Assembly: GCA_019925795.1 (NCBI GenBank)
Contig: CM034310.1
Location: 9,152,869-9,216,868 of the forward strand
Reading direction: 5' to 3'
Source: Dendrobium chrysotoxum
Taxonomy: Eukaryota; Streptophyta; Magnoliopsida; Asparagales; Orchidaceae
Length of the DNA stretch: 64,000 bases
Shown piece by piece: positions 11,712 through 21,407 of the stretch. Within the stretch, counting starts at the first letter, position 1. Each line of letters opens with the position of its first letter. The translations under genes and the position numbers were made by a program. Below the pieces are notes generated by a model. That model was given only the letters and a program-made list of their open reading frames with translations. It was not told the origin of the DNA and ran no database searches.

Positions 11712-13506
11712 TGAAAGTTTATGAAGATAGTTAAACCTCTAAGAACTAGCCCGAGGCTAACAAAGAGGGGGGGGGGGGGGGTTGAATTGGTAATTTAAAA
11801 ACTTCCTTAAGAAAAAAGAAAATCCTCTTTTAAAGCATTTTAAAATATCTAAAAATATCAATTTTATCGCTTGATGCAGAATCAGATTAAATTTCTCTTA
11901 GAGACAGGATACGAAATGAGCATATACGTGAAAAGGTTGGAGTAGCTCCAGTGGAGGATAAGATTAAGGAGAGTCACCTTAGATGGTTTGGTCACATAAA
12001 ATGGCGGCCTTTCGATGACCCAGTTAGGAAAGTAGAGGTATTAGATTTGACTTATGTTAAGAAAGGTAGAGGTAGACCTAAAACGACTTGGTTAGAAAAT
12101 GTTAGAAATGATCTTTCTTTATTATATTTAAATGAGAATTTGACTTTGAATTGGAGACAATGGAGAAAAAGGATTCATGTTGCCGACCCCACGTAGTGGA
12201 CAAAGGCTTGATGTTGTTGTTATTGTTGTTGATGCAGAATCAGATTAATTTTACAATAATAATAAACTTAGAGTTTTCAACCACACAAAAAATTGAAAGT
12301 GTAGAACTAAAAATGTAGAAAAGTAAAAGAACGAACACACCAGATTTTATAGTGGTTTGATCAAATCTGACCTACGTCCACTCCCCGGAGGCCTCCGCTC
12401 AAGGTATTATACTAAACCTTTTAGTGTCTCTCCTTTAGCTCCCACAACTAGAAGAGAAGCCCTTACAGAATCTCTTCCACTAACCCAGTGCGGTACAGTA
12501 CCTTAAATCTTTTTCACCCTCCTAGTAAAGGCAGAGAACCTGAAATCCTTTTTCTCCCTCCTGGAGATGGCAAAGAACCAAGAATCCTTTTACTCCCTCT
12601 TGGATTTCGTAGAGAACCACGATCTGCAACTGAAGAGTGTCTCACCGGAGCCACCAAAGAATCAAAGTAGACTTCAAGAACATTGGAAGGAACTTTGCTT
12701 GGAGTAACCTTGTTAAGCTCTCATAACTCACCCTCACAAGAACTCACCTCTCTTCTCTCCTAAAGCTCTCCTCAGCTCTCTCTCTAAGCTCCCTCTCAAG
12801 CAAATCAATAGCAAAATATTTCTTACAAGATAATATAGGAATTTAAATCGAAAGCCTCCAAAGAAGCCCTAAATTTCAATTTGCAGTCAAGGATCATCTC
12901 ATACGATCGTCAGATCGTCCTGTATGATTAGTAGAACATAGCACTACCAGATAGTATGAATAGCATTGGTCTGTACAATTAGTTCAAGAGATTATACTGA
13001 TCGTCCCGTACGATCCTATGAACATCTTGTATGATTAGCTCAAGAGACTATATTGATTATCTAGTATGATAAGTGATGATGGGTGATGATTAAATATCAT
13101 CCCATGCATCTCTCAAGTCGTATAATATGACCATCCTGTATGATGTGATTGAGTATTAAACCATAATTAGTCTTTTAATCACATGATCAATTTATGTATG
13201 GTTGTTATAAATCGTCCAATATGATATATATCATACTGTACGATTAGAGCAAATTTTGAATTTTAAAATATTACTTAAATTATGATTGGCGGCTAATTTT
13301 TTTGATTATACCTGATCATTATGTATGATTAGGATAATCCTGTATGATTAGGTTAATCAATCTTAATTAATAAAGGGTACCCTAATTAGGGTTTTTTGGT
13401 TAACTGATTATCTAGTATGATATAAATCATACTCTATGATTAGTTCAAAAAAAAAAAAAATTTCTAACTTACTAACACACTCCCTTGAGTGTATGTGTGC
13501 AAGGAT
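11712..13506 (-). repeat. 5' LTR of copia copy D, truncated, with LINE insertion
   Basis: It begins TGAAAGTTTATGAAG beside the primer-binding site and follows the 3' LTR through the G-run (about 11767-11780) and the palindrome region (about 12895-13440). Homology stops after TGTGTGCAAGG near 13506, so roughly the outermost 200 bp of U3 are missing. A foreign insert of about 340 bp plus one 20-bp TSD copy (11891-12248) interrupts it. Confidence 0.8.
11891..12228 (+). mobile_element. 5'-truncated RTE-type LINE
   Basis: The frame ending at the stop 12194-12196 encodes the C-terminal tail of an RTE-clade reverse transcriptase: RDRIRNEHIREKVGVAPVED, then SHLRWFGHIKWRP, GRGRPKTTWLENVRNDL and NWRQWRKRIHVADP. 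The RLRWFGH and RGRPKKTW motifs are hallmarks of this tail. The 3' end is a short repeat of TTG-like units, as in RTE elements, not a poly-A tail. A perfect 20-bp direct repeat, TTGATGCAGAATCAGATTAA, flanks it at 11871-11890 and 12229-12248. This is a target-primed insertion into the LTR of copy D, dead on arrival because of 5' truncation. Confidence 0.85.
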
Positions 13507-13797
13507 TAATGTAGTTATTCATGAAAATGCTTGTTTCAATATATGTTATTATTCAATTGATATGAAGAATGTATAATTTATGATATGCATTGGATTATTT
13601 GTTATGTTTTTTTGTAAGATGTTGGGATATGTAGTCTTACTATTTTATCTTCTCATGTTTTGGTTTGTAGGGAAGAATTAGGAGCATGAAGAGTAAGACA
13701 TATATGATCTTAGTAATGTTTATGTTTATATTGGTGGTAATGAAATAAATATTCTTTTTCAAAATCATGATGTAAAATATACTCATATGATGCGTTG
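13507..13797 (+). mobile_element. Gypsy LTR, second segment (inferred)
   Basis: This AT-rich gap of about 290 bp lies between the broken end of copy D and the LINE TSD. I see no gene. It is assigned to the gypsy LTR because it lies between two insertions and joins 49603 onward once the LINE nest is removed. Confidence 0.45.
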
Positions 13798-13813
13798 TTT
13801 AGTATTTATAGTT
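13798..13813. repeat. Left target-site duplication of the LINE
   Basis: TTTAGTATTTATAGTT occurs here and again at 49587-49602, 35.8 kb away. The 16-bp perfect repeat brackets the whole LINE and the copia nest inside it. Confidence 0.85.
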
Positions 13814-13991
13814 TTCTTTTTTCTTTTGATGGGGGGGGGGGGGGGGGGGGGGGGGGGAACCCACTCATGGGCCTACGTGTTTATTAATTGAAAAATTACA
13901 AGTCCTTAGAAGGGATCTAATGCTCGCAACCACTCAAAAGCGCATACAATCAAAATAAAATAAAACCTAGGAGCCAAAGATTCCACCTAAT

Positions 13992-15869
13992 TTAAAGTTC
14001 ATTAGGGTTATTAATCCCTTATGAACTAGTCCCAAGGCTAACCAAGAGGGGGGTGAATTAGTATTTAAAAATTTTGTTATGCAAAAATAAAAAATCTTTT
14101 TAAATCTTTTTGAATATTTTAAACACAACCAGTTTAAGCAGAAGCACATTACAAAATAAGAGATTTTCAAAATAGTACAAATCAAAGAAATATGTAGAAA
14201 TTAAAGTGCAGAAAAGTAAATGAAAAGGGCACACTAGATTTATAGTGGTTTGGTCAACTTGACTGACTTCCACTCCCCAGAACCTCCCCTCTAGGTATTG
14301 CACTAAAATTATAGTGTCTCTCCTTTTTCTCCTACAGCAAGGCAGAGAAGCCCTTACAAAATCTTTTCACTGATGCTGGTGAGGCAGAGAACATAGAGTC
14401 CTTTTACTTCCTCGTGAAGCAGGCAGAGAACTCCAACTCCTTTTTCTTCCTCCTAAAGTAGGCAGAGAACCTCAACTCCTTTTGCTTCCTCCTAAAGAAG
14501 GCAAAGAACTTCACCTCCTTTTGCTTCCTCCTGAAGCAGGCAGAGAACCTCAATCAGTGCTAATGAAGACCTTCCTAGAGCCACCAAGGAGCCAAGGATG
14601 ACGATTGGAGAAAATGACTTAAATCCTTGCTTGGAGCAACCTTTGTGAACCCCTCACAAACTCCCCCTCATAAGATTCTCTTTCTCTCTCTCTCCCTCTT
14701 TCCTTGTCCTTCTATAAGCTCTCTAGGGTTAGGAAATCAGCAAAAGATTTTAGATCATCAGCTATAGATGTGCTTAAATAAAAGGCCTCAAAAAGTGCCC
14801 AAAATTTCAACTTGTCGTCATAGATCATCCAGAACGATCTGTCGATTGTCCTGTATGATCAATACAAAAATAACCTTTAAGCCAGAATGATTGCCATTAT
14901 CTAGATGATCAGAAGAAATAATTTTTACATATCGTCTAAGATGATTACCCGATCATCCATAATGATTAGTTCAATTTGAGTGGCAATTGACGGATTGTCC
15001 AACCAACTGTTTTGGACATCCAGGTGATATCATAGACAATTAGAAGAAAATAAAGGTTTTTGTCCATGATGATTACACAATCATCTGGGATGATCAGTTC
15101 AATTTGAGTGACAATCGACAAATCATCCAGCCAATTATTCAGGACGTCTAGGACAATATCCTGGACAATCAGAAGAAAATTATGGTTTTCAACTTGGATG
15201 ATTGGAGATCGTCCCATAAAATATAAAGGATCGCCCAGGATGATCAGGTCGATCATCCTGTATGATGTGATTGATCAATTTAATCATAATTAGTCCCCTA
15301 ATTAATAGAACATCTTAGGCATGATTGTATTGAATTGTCTAGGATGATATGGGATTATCCTGTACAATTAGAACAAAATTCTAAAAATAAAATATTTCTT
15401 AAAATGTGATTGGCGGCTATTTTAGTTATACTGATTATCCTATATGATAAAAAATCATCCAGGATAATAAGTTAACTTAATAATCAGGGATTCCCTAATT
15501 AGGGTTTATGTTTTGAACTGATCGTGGAAGACGATTTTGGATCGTCCTGTATGATATGATCAAAAAATAGAAGAACTCTCAAACTCAGCAAATTTCTCCC
15601 TTGAGTGTGAGTGTGTGTAAGGTTAGCATCACGATCCACCCTATTATATTTGACTTAAGAAAAGGTAAAAAACCATGGGAATTAAAATTACAGACTAACT
15701 CAGTCCTATTTTACCCAATCTTGAGCTGGCTTGAATTACAATTAATCTTATAGACCTGAAACATTAGTAGGCAGGGCAACTAAAATAGATGTGTAGTAGT
15801 AATAGTATTAGAGAAACAAGAATGTTTATTATCATCAAAATTATAATCCTTGAATCAAGATTTGCAATA
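13992..15869 (-). repeat. 3' LTR of copia copy C
   Basis: About 1.88 kb, matching 43937-45864. Starts TTAAAGTTCATTAGGG after the CTAAT duplication and ends TTTGCAATA beside the polypurine tract. Repeated CAGAGAACCTC-AACTCC units lie at about 14390-14545 and decayed palindromes at about 14826-15565. Both terminal dinucleotides have mutated from the expected TG and CA. Confidence 0.85.
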
Positions 15870-15886
15870 ATCTCCCACTTTTTTGA
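15870..15886 (-). other. Polypurine tract of copy C
   Basis: In element sense AAAAAAGTGGGAGAT next to the 3' LTR. A second tract, GATGTCAAAAAGGGGAG, lies at 16021-16037, about 150 bp inside. Confidence 0.75.
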
Positions 15887-16122
15887 TGTGGTAAATATTT
15901 ATTAGATAATTTTAAATCAAGCAGATTTTAAAAGAAATGAAATACAAAACAAAGGAGAATAATATAAGCAAAGCAAAGCAAATTTTACTAAAACAAGCAA
16001 AAAATACAACACTAACACTGCTCCCCTTTTTGACATCACAAAAAGAAGGAAACAAAAAAGCTACCACTAAATAGAACATAGTACAAAATTAAGTATAACC
16101 TCTAAAAGAAACACAAAGAAAA

Positions 16123-17176
16123 TTAGAAAGAGGAACTCTGATCATTTGGAGGTGGTGTTGGTTGAAAGAATCTGTGAATGGAAGTAAAATGCTCCCCAAA
16201 TTAGGTTATATCCTAGTCATGCTGCTGCTGCTGCTAACTACATAGGCATCGAATCTGGCCTCCCACTAATCGAACCTCTTTACCAGCTGATAAATATGAG
16301 GCTTCTGGTTGATAGGGGAAGGTGTAGGAATAGGACCTTCCTCTTCTTCCCCAGACTCCTCATGCACACGGGGTTGATGAGTACTGTGGAGGGTGTGGAA
16401 GGAGCTATTTGAGTAGAAGATCAGGTGGTGATCAGGTAGAGCAGGGAATTGAAGGTTATATTTTGATTCAAGAACATATGCAATTGGGTGCCCAAGGGCT
16501 AGGTTTAGCTTTCTATTGTGGTTTGGATCCCTAATGCATGCTAAGTACTTGATGTATTGAATAAGAAGATCAACATGATTAAATTGGCAGTTGATCATGA
16601 TATAGTAGGTGGTAAGTGAAAGCATAGTAGTGATGCGAATCCTGTCTCCAGCTTTTAGAATAACTGAGTTGCAAAGGATGTACTGGATTGTTCGTGCATC
16701 ATTGAATAGGGAACTGATAGAGGAATAATGAAAGTGAGCATTAGTATTCCTAAATGTGCTGTTGATATGTGTCCAGGTAATGTTAGGATCAGAAGCTAGA
16801 AAATGGAGCTTATCTCCAGTGGCGGACAGTCGAAGAAATTTATGGAAATCTTGATACGTTATTTCAATAGGACATCAATTAATGTAGGACTGAAGGGAGG
16901 TAAAATCAGAATTGAAATGGAGACTGGCGAAAAACTTTAACAAGAGTTCAAAATTAAAAGGGAAAGCCAGAGTGAGAATGAAACGCAGGGTTATGTTGGC
17001 GAAAAGGTGTAATGCCATAAATTGATGGTGGATTAATTTATAATTTTTGAGGGGTTGATGCCAGCAGATTTAAAGCGAGCATATGCTGCTTCATCTGCTA
17101 CTTCCATGAAATGATGATCGATAGCGCTCCTAGAAGAGCTACCTGCAACTGCATGAGATCTTTTGCCTTCAACCAT
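16123..17176 (-). pseudogene. ORF3 of copia copy C, unknown function
   Basis: The ATG at 17176 lies 69 bp downstream of a TATA box. The protein opens MVEGKRSHAVAGSSSRS, then ADEAAYARFKSAGINPSKIIN, followed by stops and frameshifts. A longer open part (16266-16625) reads SLTTYYIMINCQFNHVDLLI, then LALGHPIAYVLESKYNL and the acidic-proline segment EESGEEEEGPIPTPSP. The end is HRFFQPTPPPNDQ before TAA at 16123-16125. The similarity to copy D ORF3 is at protein level (GI-PSKI-N, Y-IM---FN--DL, LA-GH-IA-VL-SKYNL), which suggests past selection on the protein. About 350 codons. Function unknown; no protease, integrase or RT motifs. Confidence 0.6.
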
Positions 17177-17244
17177 AGCAAGAAGTGGAAAGCTTGAGTG
17201 AGATAACAATTTAAAGATCTAGTGAAGAATAAGGTTTCAAATGG

Positions 17245-17255
17245 CTATTTATATA
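17245..17255 (-). promoter_or_regulatory. TATA box of ORF3 in copy C
   Basis: TATATAAATAG in element sense, 69 bp upstream of the ORF3 ATG and 11 bp downstream of the nearest palindrome. Identical 11-mer at the same relative place in copy D. Confidence 0.65.
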
Positions 17256-17266
17256 GATTTGAGAAT

Positions 17267-17645
17267 ATCATCTAGGATGATCATGGGATCATCCAAGATG
17301 ATCAAAGCAATTATTATCATCTAGAACGATTGGTCAAAAAGGCAGTCATATCATCCTGGATAATCAGATATCATCTAGGATGATTAGAAACTGATGATCA
17401 TCCCGACGAGTCTTTCTGGATGATCGTTGATGAAAAGTATTATCCATGATGATTAGGTGGATCATTCAGGATGATTAGTATTAATGGATCATACCAACAA
17501 AATTTAAATCGTCCAGCACATTTATAATGTGGATCATCCAGGACAAACAGGTGGATCATCTAGGATGATTACCAATAATTAGTTCAGATTAGCTGTTGGA
17601 TGAATGATGAGTGGTGGTTTGATCATATCATCCAGGATGATGTGA
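17267..17645 (-). repeat. Palindrome array upstream of ORF3, copy C
   Basis: It contains ATCATCTAGGATGAT at 17267-17281 and ATCATCCAAGATGAT at 17288-17302 (21-bp pitch), then further copies such as ATCATCCTGGATAAT, ATCATCTAGGATGAT and ATCATCCAGGATGAT up to about 17640. These are the same palindromes as in U3. No gene lies here. Confidence 0.7.
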
Positions 17646-17946
17646 ACAAAATTTGAAAAAATTGAATGATGAAGATGTTGCAAATCTGGATTCAAGAATT
17701 ATGATTTTGATGATGACAAATATTTCTATTTTTTTTGAGTGCCTAACCTATTAGGTTCACAAGATCAATTGCAATTCAAGTCAGCTCAAGATCGAGTCAG
17801 TCTATTTTTATTTCAAGTGTAATGGAATTATTTACCTTTCTTGAGTCAGATGTAATGTAATGGATCCCCAAGCTAAGTAACCTTGCAGACACACACTCAA
17901 GGGGAGAATTTTAATGAGTTAGAGTTTTTATTTTAATTTTATTCAT

Positions 17947-18747
17947 ATCATCCTAGACGATAGTAATATCATCTCATATGATCCATTAAAAATAGAAACC
18001 CTAATTAGGTAGCCATGTTCAGTCGGTCTAATTAAATAAATCGTCTTAGATGATACTCCCATTGTACATGATAAAATGCTCAAATCAGAAAATCTCAGCC
18101 ACCAAACTAAGTTAGGCAAGTTTTTAATTTTAGTATTTTGGTCTAATCATCCCGGACGATACGTATATCATCCTGAATAATTCATTACAATCATACCTAA
18201 ATTAGTCAGCTGATTAAAAAAAGTAATTAAGGATTGATTGATCAATAACATCCTCCTGGATGATCACAAGATCATCTTGGATGATCAATTAGAAATCCTC
18301 ATCATCTAATGTATCTCACCAAGATGACCCGAACTATCTGCCAGATGATATTGCCATTTTTGAACTAATCGTACAGGATGATAGAGATATCATCCTTGAT
18401 GATTAGGTCATTTTGAAATAGTCCAGCACAGTTATCCTAGATGACCCAAACTATGGGTCGGATGATATTGGTCATTTTTGAACTAATCATACAAAATGAT
18501 ATACATATCGGCCTCGACGATCAAGTCATTTTCTTTTGATCATCCAGGCTTTTCTCATTGATGTCTAGAACTATCTTCTAGACGAAATTCCCGATTTATA
18601 CTAATCATCTGGGACAATCGCATAATCGTCCTAAATAATTTGAATAAACCATTTCTTTTAATCATCCAAAGAAACTAGATCATCCATGCCAGAAGGTAAT
18701 GATTTACACTAATCATACAGGATGATCGAAGGATTATCTAAGATGAT
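17947..18747 (+). repeat. Palindrome array in U3, copy B 5' LTR
   Basis: There are seven pairs of 15-bp palindromes in decayed form. Examples are ATCATCCTAGACGAT and ATCATCTCATATGAT (17947), ATCATCCCGGACGAT and ATCATCCTGAATAAT, ATCGTACAGGATGAT and ATCATCCTTGATGAT, ATCATACAGGATGAT and ATTATCTAAGATGAT (18712). In every pair I read, the two centres are 21 bp apart with a variable 6-base spacer. Single or half copies lie between the pairs. Confidence 0.85.
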
Positions 18748-18790
18748 TTTTTATGGCTAGTTAAAATTTAGGATAATTTTTGAGCCCTTC

Positions 18791-18798
18791 TATTTAAG
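18791..18798 (+). promoter_or_regulatory. Possible TATA box of copy B 5' LTR
   Basis: TATTTAAG just downstream of the palindrome array. Copies C and D have similar TTATTTAAG or CAATTTAAG at the matching place. The match to a TATA box is imperfect. Confidence 0.4.
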
Positions 18799-19508
18799 GT
18801 CTCTTTCTTGCTACTATTGAAATCTTTTGTCACTGTCCTCACCTAAGAGATTCTTGAGAGGGAGAGGGAGAGCTTGGGAGAGTGAGAGAGGATCTTATGA
18901 AGGATTGTCATCATCTCCAGCCATCGTACCTTATCCCTTGGTGTCTCTTTGGGAAGGATTGTTAGTAAGAAGATCATGGTTCTCTGTCTAATTTAGGAGG
19001 AAGCAAAAGGAGGTAAGGTTCTTTGCCTGCTTTAGGAGGAAGCAAAAGAAGGTAAGGTTCTTTACCTGCTTTAGGAGGAAGCAAAAGGAGTCTAGGTTCT
19101 CTTCCTCACCATGTCGGTGAAAAGGAGTTTTGTAAAGGCTTCTCTGCCTTGCTATGGGAGCAGAAGGAGAGATACTGAGTTTTATTGCAATACCTGGAGG
19201 GGAGGCTCCAGGAAGTGGATGTAGGTTGAGTTGACCGAACCACTATAAAATCTAGTGTGTTCATTCTTTTACTGTTCAATTTTTAATTTTTGCACTTTAC
19301 TTTTTTATGGATGATCGTGTGGTAAAGTTATTGTTCTATTTGATTAAATATCTCCACATCAATGCACTTTTGTAATTATTTTAAAACATCTGAAAATATT
19401 TTGAAAATCTATTTTGCTCAAGAATTTTTTAAAATAACCAATTCACCCCCCTCTTGGTTAACCTCGGGCTAGTTCGCAAGGGCTTAACATCCCTAACAAA
19501 CTTTTAAG

Positions 19509-19519
19509 TGGTATCATAG
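19509..19519 (+). other. Primer-binding site of copy B
   Basis: TGGTATCATAG, one base off the initiator-Met tRNA complement TGGTATCAGAG, two bases after the LTR end. Confidence 0.85.
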
Positions 19520-19564
19520 TGGGATTCATAAAATCAAGTTCTGAAAAACTTTTGAATTTGATCC

Positions 19565-21366
19565 ATGACTAACTTTAGTAATAAAAATATCATGGAAGGG
19601 TATTCCCTTACTCGACCACCCTTGTTTGACAACATACCTTTTGATTTATAGAAAACTCACATGTCCACCTTTTTACAATCAATTGATTATCACAAGTGGA
19701 TGCTTGTTAAAGATGGCTTTGATGCACCTTTTAGACTAACTAATGGTGTTGAAACTAAAATTCCATTTAATGAATGGACTCATGATGATAGGGACTTAGC
19801 ACAACTGAATACAAAATGTTTGAATTACTTTTTTTATTTATTAAAATCTGAAGATTATATACATGTATCAACTTGTACCACTAGCAAAGAAATTTGGGAT
19901 AAATTGTGTATCACTTATGAGGCACAACTAAAGTTAAACAGTCTAGGTTAAATATCTTACTTCACGACTATGAACTCCTTCGCATGAAACCTAGTGAGTC
20001 AATATCTGAAATGTATACTAGGTTCACACAAATTGCCACCTCCCTGCATGCCTTAGGAAGAGAACTCACTAACTATAAAAAAGTTAACAAAATCTTGAGA
20101 TGTTTGCCTTCTTCCTATGATGATAAAATAATTATAATTACTGAATCCAAGGATTTGAACACTTATTCTATTGATAACTTACTTGGATCACTCATTTCTT
20201 ACGAGCAAGGAGTGAGCCAAAGACAACTTGATACAGGTGAGAAGAAGACAGAGAAAACTATGGCGCTGAAGGTGAATGTTATAGATGCTGATACTTCCAG
20301 GTCTGAAAGTGATGATGTTGCCTTAATTACTAGGTAATTCAAAAGCTTTCTAAGAAAGAAACACAAGAACTATCAAAAATGGAGCAAATGTAAGTCTAGT
20401 AAAAATTGTAAAGGTTCCTCTGAAATAGTTTGGTTTGAATGCAGGAAGCCAGGACATATAAAAGCTGATTGTCATATACTTAAGGCTTACCCAAGCAAGG
20501 AGAAGGGTGAGGAAAAATCCAAGTTCAAAAAGTACAAGAAATGGATCCAAAAAGCTTTCTGGGCAAATTCTGCATCTCACTCCTCTGAGACTGAAGCTGA
20601 AGAGGAGACTACAAACTTATGTCTGATGGTGGATGAACATCATGGTAAATCTGACTAAGAAGTGGTATGTGAACTAACCTACGATCAATTACTTGATATT
20701 TTTGAGAAAATTCATTCATCTTATAGGAAACGTAAGAAAATGCATGCTAGTCTGAAATTGGAATTCTTAAACTTGTAAAAAGAACATGAAGTTTTGCTTA
20801 AGGATCATTCTATACATGAAAGAAATCACATGTCATTACTTGATGAATTTGATAAGTTAAATAAAAAGTATTTTGAATTGATTGTTAAATATGATTCATT
20901 GAAAACATTGCATGCTGATTTAGAAAAAGCGTTTAAAGAACTAGACACTATGACATGGGATTTAGAAAATAGTGAGTATGCATTGAAACTAGAAATCACA
21001 AGTCATAAAAAAGAAAATGAATTTTTAAGTATAAAAATCAGTGCATTTGAGAATAACGAAACACCTCCTACATTTACACAATTTTATAAACCTCCATCAC
21101 TTGAAGAATCTCATTCAAAATCATTAAAGCATGCATCATCCAAACATAGGAAGAGGCACTATCACCCACATAGATTAGTTAACCCATTTCCTGGAGTTAG
21201 ATGTTTCTCTTGTGGTATGTTAGGACATATCTTCCACACTTGCACTATTTGCTGTAGTACACATTGGGTGTGGAGGCCCAAATTACATGATTCATTTCAT
21301 AATAAACATGCATTACATTCTTCTTTCCAACCTAAACTTGTTTGGGTTCCTAAATCTGACATTTGA
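19565..21366 (+). pseudogene. Copia Gag of copy B, degenerate
   Basis: The ATG at 19565 (MTNFSNKN) leads into SLTRPPLFDNIPFD, a nonsense codon at 19649, then the UBN2-type capsid region (MSTFLQSIDYHKWMLVKDGF), a frameshift near 19930, and the SLLGSLISYEQGVSQRQLD segment. The first CCHC knuckle has lost its first cysteine (VWFEC in place of VCFEC). A coiled-coil-like stretch follows (20800-21050), and then an intact second knuckle, CFSCGMLGHIFHTC (about 21201-21242). Ends at TGA 21364-21366. Pol is in another frame. Confidence 0.85.
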
Positions 21367-21407
21367 TGATTTTGTAGGGATGCTCTCATATAAGACCTTA
21401 TGAGAGC

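Larger units (their letters stand above)
2038..13506 (-). mobile_element. Copia (Sirevirus-like) copy D, containing an RTE LINE fragment
   Basis: This is a degenerate Ty1/copia element read on the minus strand: 5' LTR 11712-13506, primer-binding site 11699-11709, Gag 9873-11653, Pol 6881-9831, hairpin block about 6140-6300, palindrome array with TATA box, ORF3 4062-5170, polypurine tracts, and 3' LTR 2038-3699. It lies in the gypsy LTR. The outer end of its 5' LTR is missing, so no TSD can be checked. A 5'-truncated RTE LINE lies inside the 5' LTR. It is one of the older copies: both LTRs and all ORFs are strongly decayed. Confidence 0.85.
17676..19506 (+). repeat. 5' LTR of copia copy B
   Basis: 1831 bp, starting TGTTGCAAATCTGG and ending CAAACTTTTA (the expected final CA has become TA). 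U3 carries the palindrome array 17947-18747, followed 43 bp later by a TATA-like TATTTAAG at 18791-18798, so the array sits where enhancer or promoter elements are expected. Downstream lie AGGAGGAAGCAAAAGGAG repeats (about 18990-19100) and the U5 end with CACCCCCCTCTTGG. Confidence 0.9.

Noticed and set aside
11951..12196. Independent small host gene
   Set aside because: It is the RT tail of an RTE LINE bracketed by a 20-bp TSD.
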